Counted from the first letter of the stretch, positions 17,025 through 24,718 are shown. The stretch: DNA of 54,866 nt from an uncultured Gemmatimonadales bacterium (GCA_947259315.1 CAMYLR010000022.1:1-54866); one strand, 5' to 3'. Program-made: numbers and translations. Notes: generated by a model from the sequence alone, not told the origin.

Positions 17025-17188
17025 GCGGGTCTCCGTCAGTCAGGGGGCTTACGTCTGTCAGCCGGGCGGGCGCCAAGATAACCCATCCAGGGCCTGATAA
17101 CAGGTGGCACGAACCCAAAGCTGCGAGATATCATTCACCCCTCACCAAACATGCCATGCGGAGAATCGTTTAGTGGATAGGAGGTTCG
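17025..17188. promoter_or_regulatory. Divergent intergenic region, ctlX operon and DUF302 lipoprotein
   Basis: 164 bases without a gene, between divergent starts. It must hold the promoter of the ten-gene ctlX run and that of the DUF302 gene. On the plus side a strong ribosome binding site (AGGAGG, 17180-17185) precedes the ATG at 17189. I could not pick out convincing -35/-10 pairs on either strand, and I see no strong dyad. Confidence 0.4.
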
Positions 17189-17743
17189 ATGCGAAGAGCG
17201 CTTCGATGTCTCATAGTTGCAGCACCGATCGTCGCCGGTGGTTGTTCCGAAGCAGTTGATGATATGCGTGAAGCCCCGCCATCAGCAACGGATTCGACCG
17301 CCGTCGCGTCGGCAAGCCCCACCGCTTTCGGTGAAGACGTCGGTCTTCGTGTGCTGCTCAGCGCCAACTCGTTCGAGAAGACGGTGACCCGCGCCGAGGC
17401 CGCAGTTGCCGATGAGGGACTGACGATGATCGCGCGGGTGGATCATGCCGAAGCTGCGCGCGAGGCCGGGCTTGAGCTAGCGCCGAGCACGGTGCTGATC
17501 TTCGGGCGGGCAGAGGCCGGAACACCGTTGATCGACGCCGCACCAACCGCGGCCATCGACCTGCCGGCCAAGCTGCTTATCTGGCAGGAAAAGAGCGACG
17601 GTACTGAGGGTGTGGTGCGAGTCGCATTCAACCAATCAGCATATCTGGCTTGGCGACACGAGGTCCCAGCCGACACCGAGTCACTGGACAACATCAGTGC
17701 AACGGTCGCACGGATCGCGAATCAGGCGATCAAGCCTCGGTAG
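17189..17743 (+). CDS. DUF302-domain lipoprotein
   Basis: A 184-residue lipoprotein. The signal peptide ends at the lipobox V-A-G-G-C (Cys19). A Ser/Ala/Thr-rich linker covers about residues 25-45. The DUF302 domain follows: S-F-E-K-T-V-T-R-A-E-A-A-V near 60, G-L-T-M-I-A-R-V-D-H-A near 77, L-A-P-S-T-V-L-I-F-G-R near 98, G-T-P-L-I and A-I-D-L-P-A-K-L-L-I-W near 125. Stand-alone DUF302 proteins are small alpha-beta dimers of unknown biochemical role, often in respiratory or redox-stress neighbourhoods. It is monocistronic and its 3' end overlaps the convergent cyclophilin gene by 14 bases. Confidence 0.88.
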   Translation: MRRALRCLIVAAPIVAGGCSEAVDDMREAPPSATDSTAVASASPTAFGEDVGLRVLLSANSFEKTVTRAEAAVADEGLTMIARVDHAEAAREAGLELAPSTVLIFGRAEAGTPLIDAAPTAAIDLPAKLLIWQEKSDGTEGVVRVAFNQSAYLAWRHEVPADTESLDNISATVARIANQAIKPR

Positions 17744-18284
17744 GTTCTAAGATTCGCGCGCTGAGTATGTAGTCGAGCTTGGGAAACTCCCGCTCCAGAT
17801 AATCGTTGCCCTCGGCATGGATTCGATCCTGCCGAGGGCCGCTGCCCTGTGGTGCCCCTTCGCCGTAGCCCGCGTACAGCTGATCGACAACGTCCATCCC
17901 GGCAACGACTTTGCCGAGGGGTGCGAAGCCGAGCTCGTCGAGCTGCGAATTGTCACGGTAGTTAATGAACAGCTGCGTGGTACGCGTGCCCGGTCCCGCG
18001 TTGGCAAAGGTCAGCGAACCGCGACTGTTGCTGGTCGCTACCGGATCGTCGGGGATTCGGGCCGTTCGCCACTTATCGCCGACCTTCGGGTCCACCGCGA
18101 TCCCAAACTGAGCCATAAAACCATCGATGACCCTGAAGAATCGCACTCCATCAAAGAACCGCGCTACGACGAGCTCGTACAGTCGATCAGCCCCCACCGG
18201 AGCGAGCTCGCGGCGAACCTCGACCGTAAACGAACCCTTCGTGGTCTCGAATTGAATCGAGTAAGTCTGCGCCGAGTCTGGCAT
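17730..18284 (-). CDS. Cyclophilin-type peptidyl-prolyl isomerase
   Basis: A 184-residue cyclophilin. Motifs: T-T-K-G-S-F-T-V-E-V near the N-terminus, F-F-D-G-V-R-F-F-R-V-I-D-G-F-M-A-Q-F-G with the catalytic Arg and the substrate-binding F-M-Q, R-G-S-L-T-F-A-N-A-G-P-G-T-R-T-T-Q-L-F-I-N, and L-D-E-L-G-F-A-P-L-G-K-V. No signal peptide is seen from the ATG at 18284, so it is probably cytoplasmic. It lies 3 bases after the lpd stop and closes the pyrR-to-ppi run. The usual second G of Q-G-G-D is replaced (Q-F-G-I-A), as in some bacterial cyclophilins; activity is still likely. Confidence 0.92.
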   Translation of the reverse strand: MPDSAQTYSIQFETTKGSFTVEVRRELAPVGADRLYELVVARFFDGVRFFRVIDGFMAQFGIAVDPKVGDKWRTARIPDDPVATSNSRGSLTFANAGPGTRTTQLFINYRDNSQLDELGFAPLGKVVAGMDVVDQLYAGYGEGAPQGSGPRQDRIHAEGNDYLEREFPKLDYILSARILEPTEA

Positions 18285-18287
18285 AAA

Positions 18288-19703
18288 TCAGTAGTGGATC
18301 GCCTCTCCGTAGACGGCGTGCGCAGCCTCGTGAACGCTCTCGGACAGCGTAGGATGAGCGTGGATCGTGTGAATGAGCTCGGCCACCGTGCCCTCCAACC
18401 GGAGAACAGCGGAAGCTTCCGCGATTAGCTCGGTCGCCTTGTGGCCGATGATATGAACGCCCAAGACTTCGTCGTAACGATCTTCGGCGACGATCTTGAC
18501 GAAGCCGGCGGTGTGACCAGCTATCTGGGCTCGCCCACTGGCCAGAAACGGAAAGCTGCCGACGCGAACTGCGTAACCCTGGTCGATCGCTTCCTGCTCG
18601 GTGAGCCCAACGCTGGCGACCTCCGGCTCGCAGTAGGTGCAGTTCGGCGTCTCGCCGTACGGCACCGGCTGCACATCGTGTCCGGCGATCCGCTCGACGA
18701 CCATCACCCCCTCCATCGAAGCCACGTGCGCCAACCATGGCGTAGGGATGACGTCACCGATAGCGTAGACGCCGGGTTCCCCGGTCTCGCAGTACTCATC
18801 GATGACGATATACCCATCGTTCGTTTCGACTCGGAGGTTCTCGAGCCCGACACCCTCCGTCACCGGCGCTCTCCCGATCGCGATCAGGACGAGGTCGGCG
18901 GTCAACGACTCGCTTCCCAGCGTGACCTCGACGCCACCCTCCACCGGACTCGCGCCCATCAGCGGGGTATCCGTCCGGGCGTCTATCCCCTGGCGACGGA
19001 ACGCTCGGGCTAGCTCGGCCGATACGTCGTGATCCTCGATCGGCAACAATCGGGGCAGCGCCTCGACCAACGTGACCCGGGTTCCAAAACGATGGAAGAT
19101 CGAGGCGAACTCGACGCCCACCGCCCCGGCGCCGACGATGACCATCGACTCAGGAAGCGTCTCGAGCTCGAGGACATGATCGGAGCTGATGATCCGCCGA
19201 CCGTCAAACGGCACCGATCCGATCTCGCGCGGCACCGACCCAGTGGCCAACACGATATGATCGGCCGAGATCGTGCGTACCGGTCCTTTATCGAGGCCGA
19301 TCCTGCCATAGTCGGTCTTCTCGTAGATCCCCACGTTGCGAGGGCTCATGACCCGTCCCCACCCGGTGATCACCTCCACCTTCTGTTTCTTGAGCAAGCC
19401 GGAGACGCCGCCGGAGAGCTGCCGGACGACACCTTCCTTCCGGGCTTGAATGCGAGACCAATCGATCTCGACGTCGCCGATCGACAAGCCGAAATCCGAG
19501 GCCTCGAGGAGATCCCGGTAGCGACTCGCATTCTCGAGCAGCGCCTTGGTTGGGATACAACCCCGATGCAGGCAGGTGCCGCCCTGGAACGGGTCTTTCT
19601 CTATCAACGCAGTCTTGAGGCCCAGCTGTCCAGCGCGGATCGCGGCCACGTACCCGCCGGGTCCGCTTCCAACGATCACGATGTCGAAGCGATCTGTTGT
19701 CAC
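18288..19703 (-). CDS. lpdA: Dihydrolipoyl dehydrogenase (E3)
   Basis: 471 residues from GTG 19703, which overlaps the msrB stop by one base (TAGTG); a longer frame upstream is within msrB and not used. FAD site G-S-G-P-G-G-Y-V-A-A near residue 12. The redox disulfide is in G-G-T-C-L-H-R-G-C-I-P-T-K near 41. The NAD site is V-G-A-G-A-V-G-V-E-F near 190, and the second FAD contact is Y-A-I-G-D-V near 325. The C-terminal catalytic H-A-H-P-T-L-S-E is near 450. It reoxidises dihydrolipoyl groups of the E2 complexes and is the only E3 in the window, placed far from the E1/E2 genes. Its neighbour MsrB and the ArsC-like selenoprotein give this operon a thiol-redox theme. Confidence 0.96.
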   Translation of the reverse strand: MTTDRFDIVIVGSGPGGYVAAIRAGQLGLKTALIEKDPFQGGTCLHRGCIPTKALLENASRYRDLLEASDFGLSIGDVEIDWSRIQARKEGVVRQLSGGVSGLLKKQKVEVITGWGRVMSPRNVGIYEKTDYGRIGLDKGPVRTISADHIVLATGSVPREIGSVPFDGRRIISSDHVLELETLPESMVIVGAGAVGVEFASIFHRFGTRVTLVEALPRLLPIEDHDVSAELARAFRRQGIDARTDTPLMGASPVEGGVEVTLGSESLTADLVLIAIGRAPVTEGVGLENLRVETNDGYIVIDEYCETGEPGVYAIGDVIPTPWLAHVASMEGVMVVERIAGHDVQPVPYGETPNCTYCEPEVASVGLTEQEAIDQGYAVRVGSFPFLASGRAQIAGHTAGFVKIVAEDRYDEVLGVHIIGHKATELIAEASAVLRLEGTVAELIHTIHAHPTLSESVHEAAHAVYGEAIHY

Positions 19704-20107
19704 TACTCTTCTTCGTCCGGCCGGGGCTTGAAGTCGAGTGCCGCAGAGTTGATGCAGTAGCGTTGTCCGGTCGGCTGCGGACCATCGTCGAACACGTGCC
19801 CCAAGTGGGCTTCGCAGTTCGCGCACAGGACCTCGGTCCGGCGCATGAACAGGCTGTCATCGGGCGCCGTTGAGACGTTTTCCCCATTGGGCCGCGTGAA
19901 GCTCGGCCACCCGCTGCCAGAGTCATACTTGTCGTTAGAGTCAAACAACCGCGCCCCGCAACAAACGCAGGCGTAGACACCGTCCCCCTTGTGGTCGTTG
20001 TACTCACCGGTGAACGCTCGCTCGGTTCCCTTCTCGCGAGTGACGTGGTACTGCTCGGGGGTCAGCTTCTGGCGCCAATCTTGGTCTGTCTTTTCACCCT
20101 CGCCCAT
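19703..20107 (-). CDS. msrB: Peptide-methionine (R)-S-oxide reductase
   Basis: A 134-residue MsrB. The two zinc CxxC pairs are V-C-C-G (C-V-C-C) near residue 47 and C-A-N-C near 95. Substrate motifs are [10 protein letters not shown] and H-L-G-H-V-F-D-D-G. The catalytic Cys sits in Q-R-Y-C-I-N near 117, so this is the ordinary Cys form, not the selenocysteine form. It reduces the R-sulfoxide of methionine in proteins and is cytoplasmic (no signal). It starts 42 bases after the ArsC-like selenoprotein gene and overlaps the lpd start by one base. The short N-terminal extension is highly charged. Confidence 0.96.
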   Translation of the reverse strand: MGEGEKTDQDWRQKLTPEQYHVTREKGTERAFTGEYNDHKGDGVYACVCCGARLFDSNDKYDSGSGWPSFTRPNGENVSTAPDDSLFMRRTEVLCANCEAHLGHVFDDGPQPTGQRYCINSAALDFKPRPDEEE

Positions 20108-20149
20108 TCTTCCTGTCCTGTATAAGTGGTTATTCGTCAGTCTGATACG

Positions 20150-20491
20150 CTACGCAAGCTCAAGCAGTCTCTCGGGTGGTCGCCCGATGACCGCGCGTTC
20201 TGCCGCAACCCCGATCGGCCGTGCCAGCAAAGTCGGGTTTGCGGCCATGAGCCGGACCAGCTCAGCGTCCGACTCCTCCCCCGTGAGCCCCAAGCGCCGG
20301 TACGCCGGATCCCGCTTTCGCAATACGTCGACCGGCGTCAGGTTCAGCTTCTCGATTACCGCGCGGATCTCCTCCGCGCTCAACGGCTCTTCGGTGTACT
20401 CCCGATATCGATACCCGACTCCGTGCTCTCCCAGCAAGGCGACCGCCTTGCGACAGGTGGATCACGTCTTGCGACAGATCAGCTCAATCAT
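20150..20491 (-). CDS. ArsC-like thioredoxin-fold selenoprotein (UGA = Sec10)
   Basis: Read from ATG 20491, the frame is M-I-E-L-I-C-R-K-T, then UGA (20464-20462), then S-T-C-R-K-A-V-A-L-L and on to a stop at 20150: 113 residues. In the ArsC/YffB/Spx-like family the aligned motif is K-x-C-S-T-C-R-K-A, so UGA replaces the catalytic N-terminal Cys, giving U-S-T-C. The rest is typical (R-K-R-D-P-A-Y-R-R-L-G, then L-L-A-R-P-I-G-V, where the family has L-x-R-P-I). A perfect 7-bp hairpin with a GGUC loop starts 10 bases after the UGA, as expected for a bacterial SECIS. The start overlaps the DUF6174 stop by eight bases. Without readthrough, an ORF from 20437 would lack the active site. It probably acts as a thiol oxidoreductase; arsenate reduction is unproven. 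A pseudogene or sequence error is the alternative. No sel genes are in the window. Confidence 0.85.
20434..20451 (-). promoter_or_regulatory. Candidate bacterial SECIS hairpin
   Basis: Within the ArsC-like coding sequence, GCAAGGC (20451-20445), loop GGUC (20444-20441) and GCCUUGC (20440-20434) form a perfect 7-bp stem. The apical loop begins 17 bases after the UGA codon. Known bacterial SECIS elements put a small loop with an early G about 16-37 bases downstream of UGA, and the E. coli fdhF element has the same GGUC loop that SelB recognises. The stem also codes for R-K-A-V-A-L, so it is constrained by both roles. Confidence 0.78.
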
Positions 20492-20945
20492 CGGACAACT
20501 CCACGACCGTGATCGTGAGCTCGTCGTCGACGGCAGCCTCGATGCTGTCGATGAAGATCTCAGCCGGCGCACCGGTGTTTGAATCGTATGTGACCGTCAT
20601 GCGATCTGCATCGGACTCGATCGACTCCAGGATTATGTCGAACAAGCCATCGACGTTGGGAAAGAACACCGCGTGTTGTTCGGGTACCGGCATGCCGGTC
20701 TCGGTATACGTCTGGGACACGATCTCTCCGTTCCGCACGCGCACGGTAACCGGTCCGATCGATTCGATCGGGCAAAAGCAGCCCCTGAGCAAAGTCAGCT
20801 CGTAATCTGTCAGACCGAGATCGACCCAGCGCTCTCGATTCGCCTCGAGCTCGACCAGCAGCGGATTCTCAGGCTCTTGAGGCGAGCAGACCGCGGTCGG
20901 CACGATGATCAGCACGATCCACAACGAGGGCATTGCGCTTTTCAT
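20484..20945 (-). CDS. DUF6174-type exported protein
   Basis: A 153-residue protein with an N-terminal signal (M-K-S-A-M-P-S-L-W-I-V-L-I-I-V) and a Cys at residue 20 in T-A-V-C that could be lipidated, although the lipobox is not classical. The mature part has L-T-D-Y-E-L-T-L-L-R-G-C-F-C-P, V-T-V-R-V-R-N-G-E-I-V, then G-L-F-D-I-I-L-E-S-I and V-T-Y-D-S-N-T-G-A-P-A-E-I-F-I-D. This pattern (Y-x-x-x-x-x-R-x-C-x-C, then a beta hairpin and a Y-D-x-x-x-G-x-P strand) is that of DUF6174, whose function is unknown. The two close Cys (C-F-C) may form a disulfide. It is the first gene of the redox sub-operon, just upstream of the selenoprotein, which it overlaps. Confidence 0.8.
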   Translation of the reverse strand: MKSAMPSLWIVLIIVPTAVCSPQEPENPLLVELEANRERWVDLGLTDYELTLLRGCFCPIESIGPVTVRVRNGEIVSQTYTETGMPVPEQHAVFFPNVDGLFDIILESIESDADRMTVTYDSNTGAPAEIFIDSIEAAVDDELTITVVELSDD

Positions 20946-20953
20946 GGAGTGTC

Positions 20954-20959
20954 AATATA
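20954..20959 (-). promoter_or_regulatory. Possible -10 of a leaderless transcript for the DUF6174/selenoprotein operon
   Basis: TATATT on the minus strand ends eight bases before the ATG at 20945, and no Shine-Dalgarno sequence precedes that ATG. This geometry would start transcription at or next to the A of ATG, giving a leaderless mRNA. No good -35 is visible, and the 36-base gap after yhaM could equally be crossed by readthrough from pyrR. Confidence 0.3.
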
Positions 20960-20981
20960 AGCTGGCAGGGAACCCCGCGGC

Positions 20982-21956
20982 CTAGCGTTCTTGGGCGTCC
21001 CGAGGCCGACGAAAGAGGGAGCGCTGAAGCGAACGGATGTACCCCGTACGGCTAGTAGTGGCGTCATCGAGGTGGGCACGAGCCGCGGTGACCTTCGAGT
21101 CGAGGTTGTCGAGATGATGAAGAACGATCGCTTCCAGCGTCTGCGGCTTGACTGGGCTGCCCCACTCGAGCTCGCCCTGATGACTCAACACTAAGTGTGC
21201 GACATCCGTCGCCAGCTCCGGCGGGAACCCATCGATCGCCGCGATCCGCTCACGCACATACGCGTACCCCAGCGCGATATGGCCGAGCAAGGAGCCGGCT
21301 TCTGTGTACGGGAACCCGGGCTCGACGGCCAGCTCGTCGATCTTGCCGAGATCGTGTAGAAAAGCGCCGGCCAGCAACAAGTCGCGATCGAGATCTGGGT
21401 AGTGTCCCGCTGCCAGCTCGCACAGCTCCATGACCGACCGGGTGTGCTCCGCCAAGCCGCCGACGTAGGCGTGGTGGTTGACCTTGGCCGCGGGCGCGAC
21501 CGAAAAGCGCTCGACAAACTGTGGATCGTCGAGCAGCCCTACGACCAACTGTCTGAGGAAGGGCTCGGTGATCGACTCCGCCAACCGCCGGATGCCGGCC
21601 ACCGACTCGCTCCCGGAAACGAGTGCACGCGGCAGGTACTCGCCGGGATCAACCGGTGGCGCGGGCTCCGCGGCCTCGACCTGAATCTGGGGCTCGCCAC
21701 GGTAGTCAGTCACCATGCCGCGGACACGCACGAACGCACCCTCGACCAACGTTGCCGCGAGCGCGTCGGCGTTGTCCCAGGCGACACCCGGTACCCGGCC
21801 TGATCGATCGGCGAACTCGAGTGACAGGAACGGCCCGCTACGCCCGACTTTCCTGCTCACGCGGGTGACACAAAAAACCTCATCGACCTGCTCACCAGAA
21901 TCGAGATCGGCGCAAAACACGCGCTTCCGATAGGGCTCGAACAAATCAGCGACCAT
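20982..21956 (-). CDS. YhaM-type 3'-5' exoribonuclease (OB-fold plus HD domain)
   Basis: A 324-residue protein with an OB-fold nucleic-acid-binding domain at about residues 18-95 (V-D-E-V-F-C-V-T, P-F-L-S-L-E-F-A-D-R-S-G, G-A-F-V-R-V-R-G) and an HD domain at about 165-300 (A-K-V-N-H-H-A-Y-V-G-G-L-A-E-H-T, F-L-H-D-L-G-K near 200, G-H-I-A-L-G near 225, L-S-H-Q-G near 258). This order is that of YhaM/CbfA-type 3'-5' exoribonucleases. The start ATG overlaps the pyrC end by 11 bases, so it is in the pyrimidine operon, and RNA turnover could be linked to nucleotide supply (inference). The Arg-rich C-terminus may add RNA affinity. Confidence 0.9.
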   Translation of the reverse strand: MVADLFEPYRKRVFCADLDSGEQVDEVFCVTRVSRKVGRSGPFLSLEFADRSGRVPGVAWDNADALAATLVEGAFVRVRGMVTDYRGEPQIQVEAAEPAPPVDPGEYLPRALVSGSESVAGIRRLAESITEPFLRQLVVGLLDDPQFVERFSVAPAAKVNHHAYVGGLAEHTRSVMELCELAAGHYPDLDRDLLLAGAFLHDLGKIDELAVEPGFPYTEAGSLLGHIALGYAYVRERIAAIDGFPPELATDVAHLVLSHQGELEWGSPVKPQTLEAIVLHHLDNLDSKVTAARAHLDDATTSRTGYIRSLQRSLFRRPRDAQER

Positions 21957-23241
21957 CGAACACGACCTCCCCGGCGACCATCGTCAACGTCGGTCGACCG
22001 CGAAGCTTCGCTCCAGACCACGGCGTGTTGCGGGCCTTGGACCGAAATCGCTCCGGCTCGACCTCCCACTCCTGATCCAGATCAAAGACCGCCACGTCGG
22101 CGGGCACCCCGACTTCGAGCCGACCACGCGCGATGCCGAAAGCGCGCGCCGGATCCACCGTCATCCGTGCGAGCAGAGTTCTCAGGCTGACATCGCCTCT
22201 CACGACGAGCTCGGTGTAGACGACACCGAACGCCGTTTCGAGACCGATGACACCAAACGGCGCTTCCCCCAGGGAGCGCGTTTTTTCGGCGTTCGTGTGC
22301 GGCGCGTGATCCGTGGCCACGCAATCGATCGTGCCGTCGGCCAACGCTTCGATCAACGCTGCACGATCCTCGGACTGAGCCAGCGGTGGGTTCATCTTTG
22401 CGATCGATCCCTCGCTCTCGACGCAGTCAACGGTCAACGTCAAATGGTGGGGGCACGCTTCAGCGGTGACGGGAAGCCCAGCCTGTTTGGCTTCGCGGAC
22501 TAGTCGTACGGACTCGGCGGTCGAGATGTGACACAGGTGAAGCCGCCCGCCAACACGCGCCAAGACCTCGAGGTCGCGCTCCACGGCCGCGCTCTCGGCC
22601 TCGGGCGGAATGCCACCGACACCGAGCCGATCGGCGACATCGCCGGCGAAGATCGCGCCCCCACGGGACAGGCCGAGATCTTCACAGTGATCGGCGACGA
22701 CCAGCCCAGCGCGTTCCGCGCCACCCAGCACGCGCGCCAACAACTCGGCGGTGGCGATCGGCTGACCGTCGTCCGAGAGGGCGACCGCACCCGCCGCCGC
22801 CAGCGACTTTGCGTCTGTTGGTATTTCGCCCGCTGATGCCACGGTCGCAGCCCCGATCGGCAACACCCGCGCCATCCCCACCGATCGTCCGCGTTCGACT
22901 ACATCGCGGACACGCTCGGGCGTATCGATCACCGGTTGGGTGTTCGGCATCGCGCAAATCGTCGTGAATCCGCCAGCCACGGCAGCCGACGCACCGGTGG
23001 CTATCGTCTCCTTCGCCTCCTGGCCCGGCTCACGCAGATGCACGTGCGGATCGACCAGTCCGGGCGTCACCAGCATCCCCTCGAGCTCGACAACGTGATC
23101 GCCGGAAGTGGGTTCGACACGCTTATCGATCGCGGTAACGATGCCACCCGCCATCCGAACGTCGGCCAGCTCGTCACGCCCGGTGCCAGGGTCGAGCACC
23201 CGTCCCCCGCGCAGCACGATACCGACCCGCGCACGGCTCAA
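21946..23241 (-). CDS. pyrC: Dihydroorotase
   Basis: 431 residues from TTG 23241, which overlaps the pyrB stop as TTGA; a GTG eight codons later is the alternative. Longer frames run inside pyrB and lack homology. Zinc-site and family motifs: D-P-H-V-H-L-R-E-P-G near residue 67, T-T-I-C-A-M-P-N-T-Q-P near 100, D-H-C-E-D near 190, L-C-H-I-S-T-A near 238 and A-T-D-H-A-P-H near 310. This is a class I dihydroorotase (about 430 residues). It closes carbamoyl-aspartate to dihydroorotate in de novo pyrimidine synthesis. It is followed by yhaM, which it overlaps. Confidence 0.95.
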   Translation of the reverse strand: MSRARVGIVLRGGRVLDPGTGRDELADVRMAGGIVTAIDKRVEPTSGDHVVELEGMLVTPGLVDPHVHLREPGQEAKETIATGASAAVAGGFTTICAMPNTQPVIDTPERVRDVVERGRSVGMARVLPIGAATVASAGEIPTDAKSLAAAGAVALSDDGQPIATAELLARVLGGAERAGLVVADHCEDLGLSRGGAIFAGDVADRLGVGGIPPEAESAAVERDLEVLARVGGRLHLCHISTAESVRLVREAKQAGLPVTAEACPHHLTLTVDCVESEGSIAKMNPPLAQSEDRAALIEALADGTIDCVATDHAPHTNAEKTRSLGEAPFGVIGLETAFGVVYTELVVRGDVSLRTLLARMTVDPARAFGIARGRLEVGVPADVAVFDLDQEWEVEPERFRSKARNTPWSGAKLRGRPTLTMVAGEVVFDGR

Positions 23242-24176
23242 GGTGCCGCCAGCCCGAGCTCGCGGCGGACCTCGGACAGCCGAACCAGTAGCGCCATCCG
23301 TATCGCCACACCCGCGGTTACCTGGGACCATATCAGGGTACGGTCTGAGTCGGCGACGGCGCTATCGACCTCGACATCGCGATTGAAGGGCCCCGGATGC
23401 AGAATCGGGACGTCGCTTCGCAACCGCGTGACCCGATCGACCGTCAGCCCGTACTGTCGTCTGAAAGTCTCACCGTCCGGACACACTTCATCGTGCGCCA
23501 ACCGTTCGCGCTGTATGCGCAGCGCCATAACGGCATCACAGCGCTCGAGGGCCGCATCCAAGTCCGAGCTGATCTTCGCCTCGGGGAACTCATCCGGCAA
23601 AGGCAGGAGCGACTCCGGACCGCAGAACATTACCGATCCCCCCAACGTCGTCAGACCGTGATAATTCGAACGCGCGACGCGGCTGTGCACGATGTCACCG
23701 ACGATCAGCACCGTTCGTCCCTCGATCGAGCCCCAATACCGGCGCAAGGTCAAGAGGTCGAGCAACCCTTGTGTCGGGTGTTCACCGGCTCCGTCACCAG
23801 CGTTCACCACGTGTGCACCCCCCATGGCCGAGGCGAGACGCTCCGGCGCACCCACGTCCGGGTGTCTCAGTACGAATGTGTTCACGCCCATGGCGGCCAG
23901 CGTCCGCGCGGTGTCGGTCAGCGTCTCGCCCTTGATGATGCTCGACCCCTCGATGATCGTCAGGTGCTCGACCTGCAACCGCTGTTCGGCCAGCTCGAAC
24001 GAGCAGCGGGTCCGGCTCGAAGGTTCCAGGATGAGGTTGGCTACAGACAGGCCGGGGGCGGTCTGATCGCGGGAAACTGCGGAGTTCAATATCCGCTCAC
24101 CACGATCGAGAAGGTCGGTGATCTCCTCGGCCGTAAGGCCGGCCAGGCCGAGCAGGTCCTTGCGGCGAAACGTCAG
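23238..24176 (-). CDS. pyrB: Aspartate carbamoyltransferase catalytic subunit
   Basis: 312 residues if translation begins at CTG 24176, which overlaps the pyrR stop as CTGA. The N-terminal L-T-F-R-R-K-D-L-L-G-L aligns with the usual beginning of the enzyme, and no ATG, GTG or TTG occurs in frame for at least 25 codons upstream or before residue 26, so a CTG start seems required. A purine-rich AAGGGAAGAGG precedes it. Motifs: E-P-S-S-R-T-R-C-S-F-E (carbamoyl-phosphate loop, near 52), G-D-G-A-G-E-H-P-T-Q-G-L-L-D near 125, G-D-I-V-H-S-R-V-A-R-S and H-P-G-P-F-N-R. It condenses carbamoyl phosphate with aspartate. The regulatory pyrI subunit is absent, as expected in a PyrR-controlled pyrRBC arrangement. 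Confidence 0.95.
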   Translation of the reverse strand: MTFRRKDLLGLAGLTAEEITDLLDRGERILNSAVSRDQTAPGLSVANLILEPSSRTRCSFELAEQRLQVEHLTIIEGSSIIKGETLTDTARTLAAMGVNTFVLRHPDVGAPERLASAMGGAHVVNAGDGAGEHPTQGLLDLLTLRRYWGSIEGRTVLIVGDIVHSRVARSNYHGLTTLGGSVMFCGPESLLPLPDEFPEAKISSDLDAALERCDAVMALRIQRERLAHDEVCPDGETFRRQYGLTVDRVTRLRSDVPILHPGPFNRDVEVDSAVADSDRTLIWSQVTAGVAIRMALLVRLSEVRRELGLAAP

Positions 24177-24718
24177 CTCTCGGCCTCTTCCCTTTCTACC
24201 AAGTCTACCGCTCGCGTCCCGTCGAGCTCCTGGACCTTGACCTTGATCTGCTGGCTCTGGGACGTCGGCACGTTCTTCCCAACAAAGTCGGCTCGAATCG
24301 GGATCTCGCGGTGACCACGATCGACCAAGACGGCGAGCATCACGCGACGCGGGCGACCAAAATCCATGATCTCGTTGAGCGCGGCTCGAACAGTCCGTCC
24401 GGTGTAGAGGACATCGTCGACGAGCACGATGACCTTGCCTTCGACCTTGAAGGGGATCTCGGTCCGCTCGACGACGGCTTGATCGCCAATCGCCTTCAGG
24501 TCGTCGCGATAGAGGGTGATGTCCATCACACCCTTCAACGGTGGCGATCCCTCGGTGCGCTCGATCTCGGCTGCGATGTGCTCTGCAAGCTGTACACCGC
24601 GACGCTGAATGCCGACGATCGCCAGATCTCCTACACCACCGGTCTCCTCCACGATCTCGTGGGCGATCCGCGTCAGCGCGCGGTCGATCGCCTGCGCGTC
24701 CATGATCACGGTACCCAA
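24173..24718 (-). CDS. pyrR: Bifunctional pyr operon regulator / uracil phosphoribosyltransferase
   Basis: 181 residues from TTG 24718, supported by AGGAGG five bases upstream; an internal ATG (M-D-A-Q-A-I-D) five codons later is possible. PRPP loop V-I-L-V-D-D-V-L-Y-T-G-R-T near residue 97. Other motifs are D-L-A-I-V-G-I-Q-R-R-G near 31, D-I-T-L-Y-R-D-D-L near 70 and V-D-R-G-H-R-E-I-P-I-R-A-D near 130. PyrR binds pyr mRNA in a UMP-dependent way and attenuates the operon, and has weak UPRTase activity. It heads pyrR-pyrB-pyrC, with a strong promoter upstream. The leader from that promoter has only one short hairpin (CTCTG-CCTTT-CAGAG) just before the ribosome binding site, so control may be on translation; this is an inference. 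Confidence 0.95.
   Translation of the reverse strand: MGTVIMDAQAIDRALTRIAHEIVEETGGVGDLAIVGIQRRGVQLAEHIAAEIERTEGSPPLKGVMDITLYRDDLKAIGDQAVVERTEIPFKVEGKVIVLVDDVLYTGRTVRAALNEIMDFGRPRRVMLAVLVDRGHREIPIRADFVGKNVPTSQSQQIKVKVQELDGTRAVDLVEREEAES

Noticed and set aside
19703-20107. MsrB as a second selenoprotein
   Set aside because: The catalytic residue is an ordinary Cys in R-Y-C-I-N, and the frame has no internal UGA.
20150-20437. Annotating the ArsC-like gene as a 95-residue protein from the GTG/ATG after the UGA
   Set aside because: That form would lack the first strand and the active-site motif; the conserved frame continues upstream through the UGA to an ATG coupled to the previous stop.
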